This document shows, piece after piece, positions 45,800 to 56,443 of a stretch of 64,000 bases of DNA (within the stretch, counting starts at the first letter, position 1; each line of letters starts with the position of its first letter). The DNA comes from Hirsutella rhossiliensis (Eukaryota > Ascomycota > Sordariomycetes > Hypocreales > Ophiocordycipitaceae). The position numbers and the translations under genes were made by a program. Below the pieces are notes generated by a model. The model saw nothing but the letters and a program-made list of their open reading frames with translations. It had not been told where the DNA came from and made no database searches. The stretch covers positions 8,432,001-8,496,000 of the forward strand of contig NW_025408667.1 of NCBI RefSeq assembly GCF_020360975.1, given 5' to 3'.

Positions 45800-46709
45800 G
45801 TTAAAAGCTTAAGTAAATGGGTTACCCCTTTAAGAACTTCCTAGTAACTATATATATACTTCTTTTAGCTAGACTAGTATATATTACTTAAAAGCCTATA
45901 GATTAAGTCCTACTAGTATAATTAAGCGTGGTTTTAATATAGGAACCTATTATCCTTTTATAAGAAAGGAGTAGTTTAGGTATCCTAGGATAAATTAACC
46001 TAGTATCCTTAAATAGGTATATCGCGTACTCTATATATATTAATTAATACTATTACCTATATTTAATAGGCGGCTATATCTTTTTTATAATAGTTATAAG
46101 CCTAGGAAGAATAGAATTCCTATACCTTCTAGCTACTATAAAAAGCCCCTTTTACCCTTCTTACTAAAAAAGCTGATTTTTAACTAACCTTTCTACCCCC
46201 TCTTTTATAATAATATTAAAAGATAATTCCTTTACTATCCCTATAGTCTATAGGACGATTCTTATAAAGCCTTAAGATTAAGATAAGTAAGTAAAGGAGC
46301 TATAGGCTTATATAGATAAAACTATTTATAATTTAGTCTTCTTTAATAAGTAGGACCCTTTTAAGCCCCCTCTTTATCTTAAGGTAATAGAATTTATAAA
46401 AAGAGCTTCTCTTTTCTTTAAGCTAACCTCTATATAATAAAGAGCTTTTTCTACTACCTTAGGTAACTATAAGAGTTACTATAAGGAATACCTTTATAAG
46501 ATAAAGCTATTAACTACTACTTATATAGTAATAATAGAATTTATTACTATAAAGCTAATCTCTCTTTAAGAAAAAGAGACTTTTAAGTAATAGCTTTTAA
46601 AGCTTAAGACTTTAATAGCCCCCTTAAAGGGCTATATAACTAACTATATTAAGAAGACTTATATAGCTTACCTAGGAGCCTTTTTTACTAAGAACTTACT
46701 AGCTTCTTT
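45800..46709. repeat. RIPed relic with a readable + strand frame, not recognised
   Basis: Around 46,240-46,700 the + strand gives a long frame broken only by TAG/TAA, rich in Lys/Leu/Ile (for example KPPLYLKVIEFIKRASLFF). It may be part of a mobile-element protein. No known motif seen. Confidence 0.35.
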
Positions 46710-47193
46710 TCTTATAAAAAGAGATATAAAAAGTATATAAAATATATAAAGATAAAAGTAAAAGTAAGAGGTTAGATAAGTATATTAACGATATTTAATT
46801 CTTATAGGAGTAGTAATTATAGTAAGTAAGTAATTATTATATTACCTTAATTATCCTTCTTTCCTTTATTTAATACCCTTCCTTATACTTATTTAGTATC
46901 TTACTTAATAAAGAAGATCTTACTTAAAGAAGCTATTAATATCCTCTTAACTAATAAGCTTTTTATTAGTTTTCCCCCTCCTTTCTAGCTATTACTAGTA
47001 TATTTATCTTATCTCTTACTATATTTATAAGAAGCTATTACTACTTTTACTTCCCCTTATACCCCTACCTTCCTTTTTATACCTCTTTTTAGCTTCTTCT
47101 TTCTTATTTTATACTAGGTATTTTTAGCTTCCTTAGTTCCCCTTACTAAGGGATATCTTTAAGAACTAAGAAATTAAGCTATACTTTATAATA
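46710..47193 (-). repeat. 3' LTR of Copia-B copy B
   Basis: Aligned with 6,024-6,481 and 55,957-56,443. Outer start tcttataaaaagaga is a RIPed version of tctcgcgtagagaga. Confidence 0.82.
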
Positions 47194-50100
47194 TACCCCC
47201 TTAGCTATAGCCTGCCTTTATAAAAGGGTAAAGCTAAATAATTAAGCTAGTAAGCGTATAAAGGAGGTCTTAGTTTATACTTATCCCTTACTTAAGAAAT
47301 CCGGGTTTTAGCCCTAAGCTCTTTTAAACCTACTTTAGGAAAAAAGGGCCTAAGGAGGAAATTAAGTCCTATAAAAAAAGGGGGCTTCTTTAAGGATAAG
47401 TCCTTAAAAAAAGGCCTTTAAGAAGAATAAGTCTAAATTAAGCTAGGGGCCCTCCTTTAAGATAAGTCCTAGTTCCTCTCTTTAGCTATAAATATTACCT
47501 TCTTATATATACTATTAGCTCCTCTTATAGACTCTTAAAGCAGGCCTTTAAGGATAGCTTATAGACGTCTTTTAGCTTAATTTACTATAAAAAGATAGCT
47601 AGCTTTTACTTTAATAAAGGCTTTATAAAACTATTAGCTTTTATTAATACTATTAAAACTTAATAAATAGAAATTAGTCCCTTTTAGACCTTTTAGTATA
47701 ACTAATACTAATAAATATTAATATACTATAGCTAGGTTAATAGCTTACTATTTTCCTTTATAAGAATCTATATAGTTTATATATTATTATATTCTATAGC
47801 TAATAGGGATAAAATTTATAGTCGTAAAGAAATAAGTAGTTAGCTAAGGAATATCGCTTCTTTTAACGCTTTTAAAAGAGCTAGTAGCTTTACCTCTATA
47901 CTAAAAGTTATAATAATAGCTTACTTTAAAGCTCTTTAAGTAATAGTTCCTTTAAAAAGGGATATAATATACCTTTATAAGCTTTTTCTATTTAATAAAT
48001 TATCTATAAAGGATAAATCGCTTAAATAGTAAAAGATTTTAGTAGCTAATTTCTTCCTTCCCTATACTTTTAAGTATAGACTATATAATCTTATTAAATA
48101 AAGATAAAGGATTACTTAGTTTATTACTTCTTAGTACTTAAAGCTAGGATTCTAGTTATACCTAGCTAGCTATAAGACTATAAAAGAGATATCCGGTCTA
48201 GTAAAAATAGGTAAAAAAGTAAGGAGCCTACCTTTTATTAATATTAGTATTTCTCTTACTCCTTAGCTTAAAAGGACGGATTAAGTAAAACCTCTTTATT
48301 TAATATAAGTTTAGAAGGAAGCTTCTTATTATAGGATTTAGAGAGGAATTTATAAGTAACCTTATCGATAAAAGCGTCTTAAGTAAGCTAAATAGTTTAT
48401 TAGGATTTATTTTAAAGGATTTATATCCCTAGAAACTACTTTAGCTCCCTTAGCTTAGTTATCTTATACCTTTATTATAGGCCTTATATTACCTCCTTAG
48501 TATTTACTTCTTCCTTTTTTAGGTAGGCCTAAATAATATTATCGATATAAAAGAAGACTATAATTTTACCCTTTTATATTATATATAGTTCCTAAGGGAC
48601 TTTCTTAAAGCCTAGGGCTTTAAGGGAACCTATTAAAAACTATTACTAAAGAAAGGGTAATCTTTATAGTCTATATAGAGCTTTCCTAAGCTATAGAACC
48701 TTTCCTAGCTATTAAAAGCTTAGTAAAAGGTATATATAAATAGCTTCTTCTTCCTTAAGTAAGTAGTTAATAAAAGTATTAACTATATCTATCTAATTAA
48801 GTTTAAGGTCGAATTTTACTACTATAGCTATAAGGGTCTAAAAGGATATCCTTACTAAGGTAGTTACTTTAATAAGTAGATCCCCTTTTTCCTATTAATT
48901 CCTATAGATAACTATAAGAATATACCCTTATATTCCTATTTTACTATTATAAAGAAATAATAGGCATAGGGAGGCTTTATAGAATAAGCTAGTAAAAAGA
49001 GGCTCTATAATACAGTCTAAGGGAATAACCCTTAAAAGATAAAGACCTCTACTAGATAACTATACCTTCCTCTAGGAAAAGCGGGTCATGATAAGCCTAT
49101 CCTTACAAACAAAAATTTGCATAAAATGCATGAGTTAATTACGAGCAGAACGAATACCCTATTGCCTATTTTGGCCTAGCGGTTCCGAAGATATCCGCGA
49201 TACGAGAATAGGTAGGGCATAGAACATTCTAGTTAAATCCACTACTTATGCTAGAACCCATAGTCTTACGTCAACCATCACGCCATAATCAGACCACCTA
49301 CTAAGTTAGGAAGATATACTATAGATAGAGCTTTTTAAGCACGATAGAATGTGCTAGAAAGCTAACTAATTGGTCTACCAGTAGGCGAGCAATGGTCTAT
49401 AAAAGACGAAGGATTTCCCTAGGAGTAGTAGATAGAACAAGTAAGTTCGCAAGTATCTTTTGCAACGCTATTCTTTTAATATATTATTCAGCCCCTTATA
49501 TGCTCGTTATAAATTCCGGACGAAATCCTACCCTATACTCCTTCGACCGATCTTTCCGCTTACGTTATCGATTACCTAATTCTACGCTTATTGCTTATAC
49601 CTTCTTATAATAACTAGCTAGGCTTTATACTTTTAAAGGAAGCTATATTTATTAGTCTTATAGATAAAGACCTACTTATAGGTAAGGACCTATTTTCCTC
49701 TTACCTTTTCTTTAAGGACCTCTTCGAAAGACCCTATCTCTTTATATAAGGCTAGGTAGTCTTTCTAGGCCTAGAAAAACTATTCTCTAAAGGGGTGTTT
49801 TTCTAGCTACTTTTAATTTACTAGTAGGTCTAGGGGGTCTCTTTTATATACCTTCCTTACTAATAGCTATAGCTTAAAGAGCCGGCTTACTATAAACGCT
49901 CTATAGGAACCGTCTTTTATAGGCGTTAGATATAAGTCGGAAAAATAATCGAAATAAGGGAGAGGTTTATCTTCTTTAGTAACCGTATCGGGCCCTATAC
50001 CTTCCTTTACTTCTCGAAGTAGGGATAAAAGGGCAGCCGGGTAATCCTTTAAGAGAGGTGCCTTTCTTACCCTCTTAAGGGTTAAGATAGGAAGACTAAT

Positions 50101-53100
50101 AAAGAAAGCTACTTTTAGATCTTCTTCTTATATAAGAGGAGGCATAGGGAGGTAGGCGTATTCTAGCTCTACCGCTTTCCTATAGTCTCCTTCTTTATCT
50201 AGATTATTTAATTTAGTAGCTTCCTCTTCTTCTTCGAAGTTAGCGTTATCCTCGACTACTTCGACGTTAGTTTCTTCTTCCGTTTCCTTATCTAAAGCCT
50301 CTTCTTATAACTATTAAGAAGGGGGGGTTTAGATCTTTTAAATTAGCTAACGTTATAAGAGTAAGAGGGGCTATTAATACCTCTTTTTATTAAAGAAGCT
50401 AGATTCGTTAAAAATTATATCCTTAGTTAAAATAACTTTTTATAAAAGAGGAATCTAAATCTAGAAGATATTTATAGAATTATAACTAACGAGGTAACTA
50501 ATAAAGGCTATAGGATTAAGCTTTCTTTTCTTCTTCCTTTTTAGCTATATATCGGTAGTTATTACGTATACCTTATATCTATAAGTATAAAGGTAAGCTA
50601 GCGAGGCCCTCTTCTTTATAAAGAGCTTAAGGGGGGATTTCTAGTCTATTCCTTTAGTCTTAAAAAGGGTCTCTAAGTCCCTATAGTCCCTTAGGCCCCT
50701 AGGGTCCCTTAGGGTCCGGTTTTAAAGGTAATAAGCGGTCTTAATATCTTCCCTTTAAAGGTTATAGGGAAGCTTTATAGTAAGTCTTATTATATAAGCC
50801 CTTTCTATTATAGCACCCCTTAATCTTTCTACCCCTCCGTTCTAGGCCTAGGTATTCGGTGCTAATAGGAGGGGTAAAATACCCTTTTTTCGAAGCTAAT
50901 TTAAGATATCCTTTATAAATAGCTCTCTATTAGACTATATCTTCTTTACCTTATAGCTAAAATAGGATTTTATCTAGTTAATAAAGTCCTAGAGGGTAGA
51001 CTAGTTATACTTACTTAAGTAAGTCTATAAGAAATAAGGGAAAACTATCCCTAAAAAAGCGTCTATAAAAAACATTACCTTAATAAAGCTTTCTTAGTCC
51101 TTAAAGACGTTAGTTTAGTCGACCTAAATTTATATAGCTAGTCCGGCCGTAAAGGCATTTATCTAGAAATTCGTTTTTTAGTTTTTCCTTAGCTATAATA
51201 CTTATATTCGACGGTCTTTAGGACCCTTATTTATATACCCTATTATTAGCCTAGCTTATATAAAGTAAGGGGGCCTAAGTAACTAAGTCGTGCGTACTAA
51301 AGAAGACCGTTTCCTTAGGCTACTAAAAGGAGGTCCTTAGAACCTACCCTCTTACTAAGGAAAGCTAACTTCTTAAGAGATTCCTTCTTAAGGATAGGTC
51401 GGAATTTAAGAATAAATTAACCGAATTTCTCCTTAATAAGCCCGATAGTCTAATTCTTCTAGACTAGCCTCGTAGGCTTAGACGTTATATCCTAAAAGAT
51501 TCCTTCCTCTTAAAGAAAGCGGAAGGAAATTAAGCTCGTTAAAAATTAAGGGAAAAAAGCTACCCTTTTTCTTCGAAGAACTTATATAGATCCGTTAGGT
51601 AATTTTATTATAAAATTCACCCTTCTATACCCTTCTATCTATATAGTTAATTCCCTAGTAATAAAGTATTCCCTCTATACCTTCTTAAATAACTAGAATT
51701 ATAAGAGTATATTATAAATATTAAGGGAAGTACTAGAGTTAAGGATAGCTAATTTTCGTAGGGGATAGTTAGAGGGTCCTAATAGCTAGTCTTACTAATC
51801 TAAGGGAAAGATAAATACCGGATTTACTATACTAATAATATTTCCTTGAATTTATAGCTTAAATAAGGGTAGTAGCGTTATTAGTTTTTATTTCTTAGTA
51901 ACCTAAATCTCGTCTATCTTCTTCTATAATAAGAGGTCCTTCTTAAAAGACTATTATATTATTTCTTATAGCCTCTTTAAAGGGTTAATTCCTTTAGGTT
52001 AGTTTTCTTTAAAGACCTACTAGTAGTCTTCTAGCCGATAGGGCTTTTTATATACTTAGTAAGTAAGTCGATTCCTCCTTATATATTATTTCTTTAAGTA
52101 GTCCTTATCTTAGTTTAGAAGGTCTACTTAAAAACCCCCCTTTTTACCCCTTATTACTAATTTTAATAAAGAGGTTCGATTTTAACTAGTTCCTTAATTT
52201 TTTAACTACCGGACTAAAAGGTCTATTAGGGGACTAGTCGGGCCGGTCTAACTAATAGGACCAGGGTCGGGCCTAGAGTAAGAGGCGGAGCTAGGGCCGG
52301 GACTAAGGTAGCCGTTAAAGATAGTATTAATACTCTTAAAGGAAGAGGAGCTAAAGGAGTAATAGCTATAGTAGTAGGGGCCGTAGTAACTATAAGGGTA
52401 GTAGGTCGAACCGTCTAGGTTAAGTACTAGCTATAAAGGAATAAAACTACTTACTATTATACTCTAGCAGCCTCTTTATTTAGTTCCTAGCTAGCTTCTT
52501 AAAAGATAGTTAAGTAACTATTACTAATAGGCTTTATTAGTAGAGATATATCCCTTAGCTACTAGCTAGATAGAGCTTTTATAAGGAAGTATTAGTTAGC
52601 TTCCTTAAGGATTTCTTCCTACTTAGCTAGCTATAAAGAAGCTAGTAGGTTCCTAGTAAAAATTGCTCCTAGGTAGGCTATATAGGTCTTCTTAATACGG
52701 TTAGTTATATAGCCCTTTAAGGGAGCTATTAAGCTCTCGAGCTTTAAAAGCTACTACCTAGGAGTCTCTTCCTCTTAAAGAGAGATTAGCTTTATAGTAC
52801 TAACGGATTCTATTATTACTATACGAGTAGTAGTTAGTAGCTTTACTTTATAGAGCTATTCCTTTCGGTAACTCTTATAGTTACCGAAGGTAGTAGAAAA
52901 AGCTCTCTACTATACGGAGGTTAGCTTAGAGAAGAGAGAAGCTCCCTCTATAAATTCTATTATCCTACGATAAAGAGGGGGCTTAAGAGGGTCCTACTTA
53001 TTAAAGAAGACTAAATTATAAATAGTTTTATTTATACGAGCTTATAGCTCCTTTACCTACTTATCTTAATCTTAGGGCTCTATATAAATCGTCCTATAAA

Positions 53101-53270
53101 CTATAGGGATAGTAGAGGAGTCGTTTTTCGATATTATTATAGAAGAGGGGGTAGAAAGGTTAGTTAAAAATCGGCTTTTCTAGTAAGAGGGGTAAAAGGG
53201 AGCTACTAAAGATATAAGAAAGGTGCCTTTTATAGTAGCTAGAAGGTATAGGAATTCTATTCCTCCTAGG
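47194..53270 (-). pseudogene. Copia-B copy B gag-pol, RIP-disrupted
   Basis: Same domain order as copy A on the minus strand. The RT box at 48,538-48,549 is YIDN, changed from the YVDD still present in copies A and C. Integrase homology lies around 50,400-51,020. Both Gln/Trp stops and missense changes are more frequent than in A or C. The region 52,100-52,300 keeps the gag linker segment that copy A has lost. Confidence 0.83.
48913..49609. mobile_element. S element copy 2, probable solo LTR
   Basis: 697 bp, inverted relative to copy 1, with TATAAGAA...TTCTTATA ends and the duplication ataac (48,908-48,912; 49,610-49,614). Comparison with copy C of Copia-B (58,130-58,150) shows exactly the uninterrupted target. 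Much less RIPed than its host, with CA/TG largely kept from 49,080 to 49,600, so it arrived later or escaped. Confidence 0.82.
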
Positions 53271-53278
53271 CTTATATC

Positions 53279-53742
53279 TCTCGCGAAGAGAGATATAAGA
53301 AGTATATAAAAATATATAAAGGTAAAATTAAAAGTAAAGGGTCGGATAAGTAGGGCAGAGAGATTTAATTCTTATAAGGGTAGTAATAAAGGTAAGGGAG
53401 TAATTATTATATTGCCTTAATTATCCTTCTTTCCTTTAACTAACGCTCCTCTTTATACCCGTTTAGTATCTTAATTAATAAAGAAGATCCTACTTAAAGA
53501 AGCTACTAATATTCTTTTAACTACTAAGCTTTTTACTAGTTTTTCCCCTTTTTTTCTAGCCGTTACTAGTATATCCGTCTTATCTCTTACTACTTATACT
53601 TCCCCTTATACCCCTACCCTCCTTTCTATACTTCTTTTTAGCTCCTTCTTCCTTCTTTTATACTAAGTATTTTTAGCTTCCTTAGTCCCTCTTATTAAGG
53701 GATATCTCTAAGAACTATAAAATTAAGCTATACTTCGCGGTA
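53279..53742 (-). repeat. 5' LTR of Copia-B copy B
   Basis: 464 bp, starts tctcgcgaagaga next to the remains of the primer-binding site (ggcttata) and ends ...ttcgcggta. Confidence 0.82.
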
Positions 53743-53921
53743 ATCTTATCTCTTACTACCTTTATAAGAAGCTATCGCTACTTTTACTTCCTCTCTTACC
53801 CCTACCCTCTTTTTTATACCTCCTTTTAGCTCCTTCTTTAAAACCTATTTTTTAGCTTCTTAGGTCCCCTATACTATAGGATATCTCTAAGAACTATAAA
53901 ATTAAGCTATGTTTCGCGATA
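53743..53921 (-). repeat. Copia-B LTR fragment (-)
   Basis: Begins in the middle of the LTR consensus (atcttatctcttactacc) and ends with the family terminus gtttcgcgata. It is the outer half of a second LTR directly abutting copy B. Confidence 0.78.
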
Positions 53922-53929
53922 ATAAGAAG

Positions 53930-55650
53930 TAAAAGCTATACTAAGAGGTAAGGCCCTACCCTTTTAAAGCGGCGCTTTATAGCCTAGTTTATAAAAAGGG
54001 GAGGTACGCGCTATATATATATATAAAAGGCTTAAGCTAGGGATATAGTTATCTTAGTTTAGACTAAACTAAAGTAAGGTAGTTTTTAAAGATAGTATTA
54101 AACTATAAGCGATTTACTTACTACTAAGGGCTATAAAAACTAAAGCGTTATAAGACCTAGGTATAATTAAACTAAAGTAACTTATAGTAATAGTAAGGGG
54201 CTTTAATATCTATTACCTACTTAAGGATAGATATAATAGAACCTTAGATAGTATAATATAACTTATATTAAAGGTAATAAGACTATAACTTAAACTCGCT
54301 ACTTTAAGAAGGGAGTATATAAGATTTTTTTATAGTTAAAGTAATAATATTATTAACCTAGCTTAGGTAATATTAAAGACTAAGATATAATATACTAAGC
54401 CTAGCTTAGACCTAACTAAGTTAAACTATATCCCTTAGACTATTATATTATAGGTCGATACTTAAGCGTAAGTACTTAAACTAGCCTTAAAGTAAAAAAA
54501 AGCGGAAGCTAAGCTAGTTAAAGCTAAGACTATATCCTACTAAGACTATACTAGCTAGCGCTTTAAATATAAAAGGATATTAACTAAGACTTAAACTATA
54601 TCTTTACTACTTTAGTATAGATTATAATAGCTATAGTGCTATACTAAAGGGTAAGTATTACTTAAGGGTAATATATAGTTTGCCTTAAAAGTAAGAAGGG
54701 TAATAAGGGAGGCTAAGAAAGTAAGGAGGAAGTATAAGTAGGAAAGGAGTAAAGTAAACTAAGAGGACTTATATAAGGTAACGGTAGCTTAAAAGTAAAT
54801 AATTTATAAGGTAAAGAAGGCTTATTAGTATAAGTTCTTAAAGAAATTTAACGCTAATAACGCTAGGCTTTAAAATATAAAGAGGTAAGCTAGACTCTAT
54901 AATAGGCTATTACTAGAACCGACCTATATCCCGCTATTATTAAAGGAGGGTAAGGACCGACTAATAGAAACCCTTAAAAGGAAGGCTTAAATATTAGCTA
55001 CTAAGTTCTTCCTATTAAAGGCTAATATAACCTAAGAGCTACTTTAGACTATAGCTAAGGCGACCTTTATAGTTAATTAATAGATCTAGCTAGTTAATAT
55101 TACGGCGGCGCTAAGTAAAATAGTAAGCTAGAAAGCTATAAGTTTAAACGGTATCCTCTTAAGGTATTAGGAAGTATAAACTAGCCTTAGTTTAGCGACT
55201 AGCTATAATCTTTAACGGTTATACCTAACACTTATATTTCCTAGGGCGGTTTTATAACGTAAATATAATAGTAATTTATAAGCTAGGTAAGAGGCTAGAA
55301 GTCTACTATATAGTAAAGGGATAAAATCTAAATTCCCTCTTACTTATAGTAGGGAAAGTACTTAAGTAAATACTAGCTTAAAAGATTATAAGAATAGTAA
55401 AGGTAAATAGTATCTTACTAAATAAATAAATAGGGAATAAAAAGGAGCGCTCTATAAAAGTAGCGACCCTATTAGTAATAAAACTAATATATATAACCTA
55501 GTCCTAAAAGGGTATTATATTATTACTATAGCTAGATATTAAGGGCGTATTTAATATAGTTAACTATAATAAGCTTATAAAGGAACTAAAACTTTAAGGA
55601 TACCTTAAGTAGCTTATAAGCTTAATATAGAGCTATATAAGTAATAGAAG
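53930..55650 (+). pseudogene. LINE-3, 5' part: endonuclease and N-terminal RT, RIPed
   Basis: On the + strand near 54,190-54,420 the frame gives GFNIYYLL (compare the GFN/DFNxHHP motif of apurinic-type LINE endonucleases) and then FFYS-SNNIINLA. From about 55,290 the RT begins: KVNSILLNK, IGNKKERSIKVATLLVIKL, then LDIKGVFNIVNYNKLIKELKL (written here with RIP changes; palm motif A with its Asp) and SYISNR at the very end. At 55,650 the frame is cut by the element at 55,651-61,913 and resumes at 61,919. Stops are TAG/TAA. Non-LTR, Tad1-like. Confidence 0.72.
55646..55650. repeat. Target-site duplication of the copy C element, left (agaag)
   Basis: Exact match to 61,914-61,918. The LINE-3 reading frame is continuous when one copy and the insert are removed. 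Confidence 0.8.
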
Positions 55651-55723
55651 TATTACGAAAAAGATATAGCCGCCTATTAAATATAAGCGATAGCGTTAAT
55701 TAACGTATATAGTATACGCGATA
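55651..55723 (-). repeat. Short LTR-like terminal repeat, left
   Basis: 73 bp; matches 61,841-61,913 with about six differences, mostly transitions. Shares gatatagccgc, aagcgatag and cgtatatagtatacgcgata with its partner. Confidence 0.85.
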
Positions 55724-55829
55724 TACCCCCTTAGAGATATCGGGTTAATTCGTCCCGGGATACCTAGATATCCTAGACTATAGCGGGAATTTTTATATAG
55801 GCAGGCCCTATACTAAAACCGCGCTTAAT

Positions 55830-55898
55830 TGCGCTAGCGGGACTCGAACCATAGGCCTTTAGGTAATACGCGCTAGGCTAGCTAGAAGTGCGTGCGCA
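55830..55898 (-). other. tRNA-like segment with a perfect pol III B box
   Basis: On the minus strand a 69-nt segment begins TGCGC and ends GCGCA, so five end pairs can form. It contains GGTTCGAGTCC at 55,840-55,850, an exact B-box, with an A-box-like TAGCTAGCCTAGCGCG upstream. The T stem pairs poorly (two of five), so this is a decayed tRNA or a tRNA-derived piece, not a working tRNA gene. Confidence 0.45.
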
Positions 55899-55902
55899 GT
55901 TA

Positions 55903-55933
55903 CCGGGAAGTTCCCGGAGGGGTAACCCCTCCG
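55903..55933. repeat. Two overlapping palindromes next to the primer-binding-like site
   Basis: ccgggaagttcccgg (55,903-55,917, 7-bp arms) and cggaggggtaacccctccg (55,915-55,933, 9-bp arms) are perfect inverted repeats around one central base. They lie immediately after the primer-like sequence in the element's leader. Confidence 0.9.
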
Positions 55934-55956
55934 CCCGGGCTTATAACTATAGCTTA

Positions 55957-56443
55957 TCTCGCGTAAAGAGATACGAGAAGTATATATAAAATGCACGAAG
56001 GTAAAATTAAAAGTAAGGGGTCGGATAGGCAGGGCAGAGAGATTTGATTCTTACGGGAGCAGTAATTGCGGTAGGGGGGTAATTATTATATTGCCTTAAT
56101 TGTCCTTCTTTCCTCTATCTAACGCCCCTCTTTATACCTATCTAGCATCTTAATTAATAAAGAAGATCCTACTTAAAGAAGCTACTAATATCCTTTTAAC
56201 TACTAAGCTTTTTGCCGGTTTTTTCCCCTCTTTTCTAGCCGTTGCCGGTATATCCGTCTTATCTTTCGCTACCTCTATAGGAAGCTATCGCTACTTCTGC
56301 TTCCCCTTATACCCCTACCCTCCTTTCTATACCTCTTTTTAGCTCCTTCTTCCTTCTTCTATACCGGGTGTTTTTAGCTTCCTTGGTCCCTCGTGCTAAG
56401 GGATATCTCCGAGAACTACGAAATTAGGCTACGCTTCGCGACA
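55957..56443 (-). repeat. Full-length Copia-B LTR inside copy C
   Basis: 487 bp, starts tctcgcgtaaagaga and ends ...cgcgaca followed by taccccctta; closely matches the LTRs of copy A and is little RIPed (cgcttcgcgaca intact). Confidence 0.88.

Larger units (their letters stand above)
46710..53742 (-). mobile_element. Copia-B copy B, strongly RIPed, split by an S element
   Basis: 3' LTR 46,710-47,193, internal region, 5' LTR 53,279-53,742. It is collinear with copies A and C except for the S insertion at 48,913-49,609. No matching 5-bp duplication was found, and only the right flank is Copia-B LTR sequence, so the left flank was probably rearranged. The most heavily RIPed of the three copies. 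Confidence 0.85.

Noticed and set aside
48913..49609. S element as a MITE with short TIRs
   Set aside because: Inverted ends are only about 8 bp, and 5-bp duplications with TA...TA ends are explained by a RIPed solo LTR. Not fully excluded.
49392..49610. 72-codon + frame
   Set aside because: Lies inside the S element; no conserved features and other S copies are broken there.
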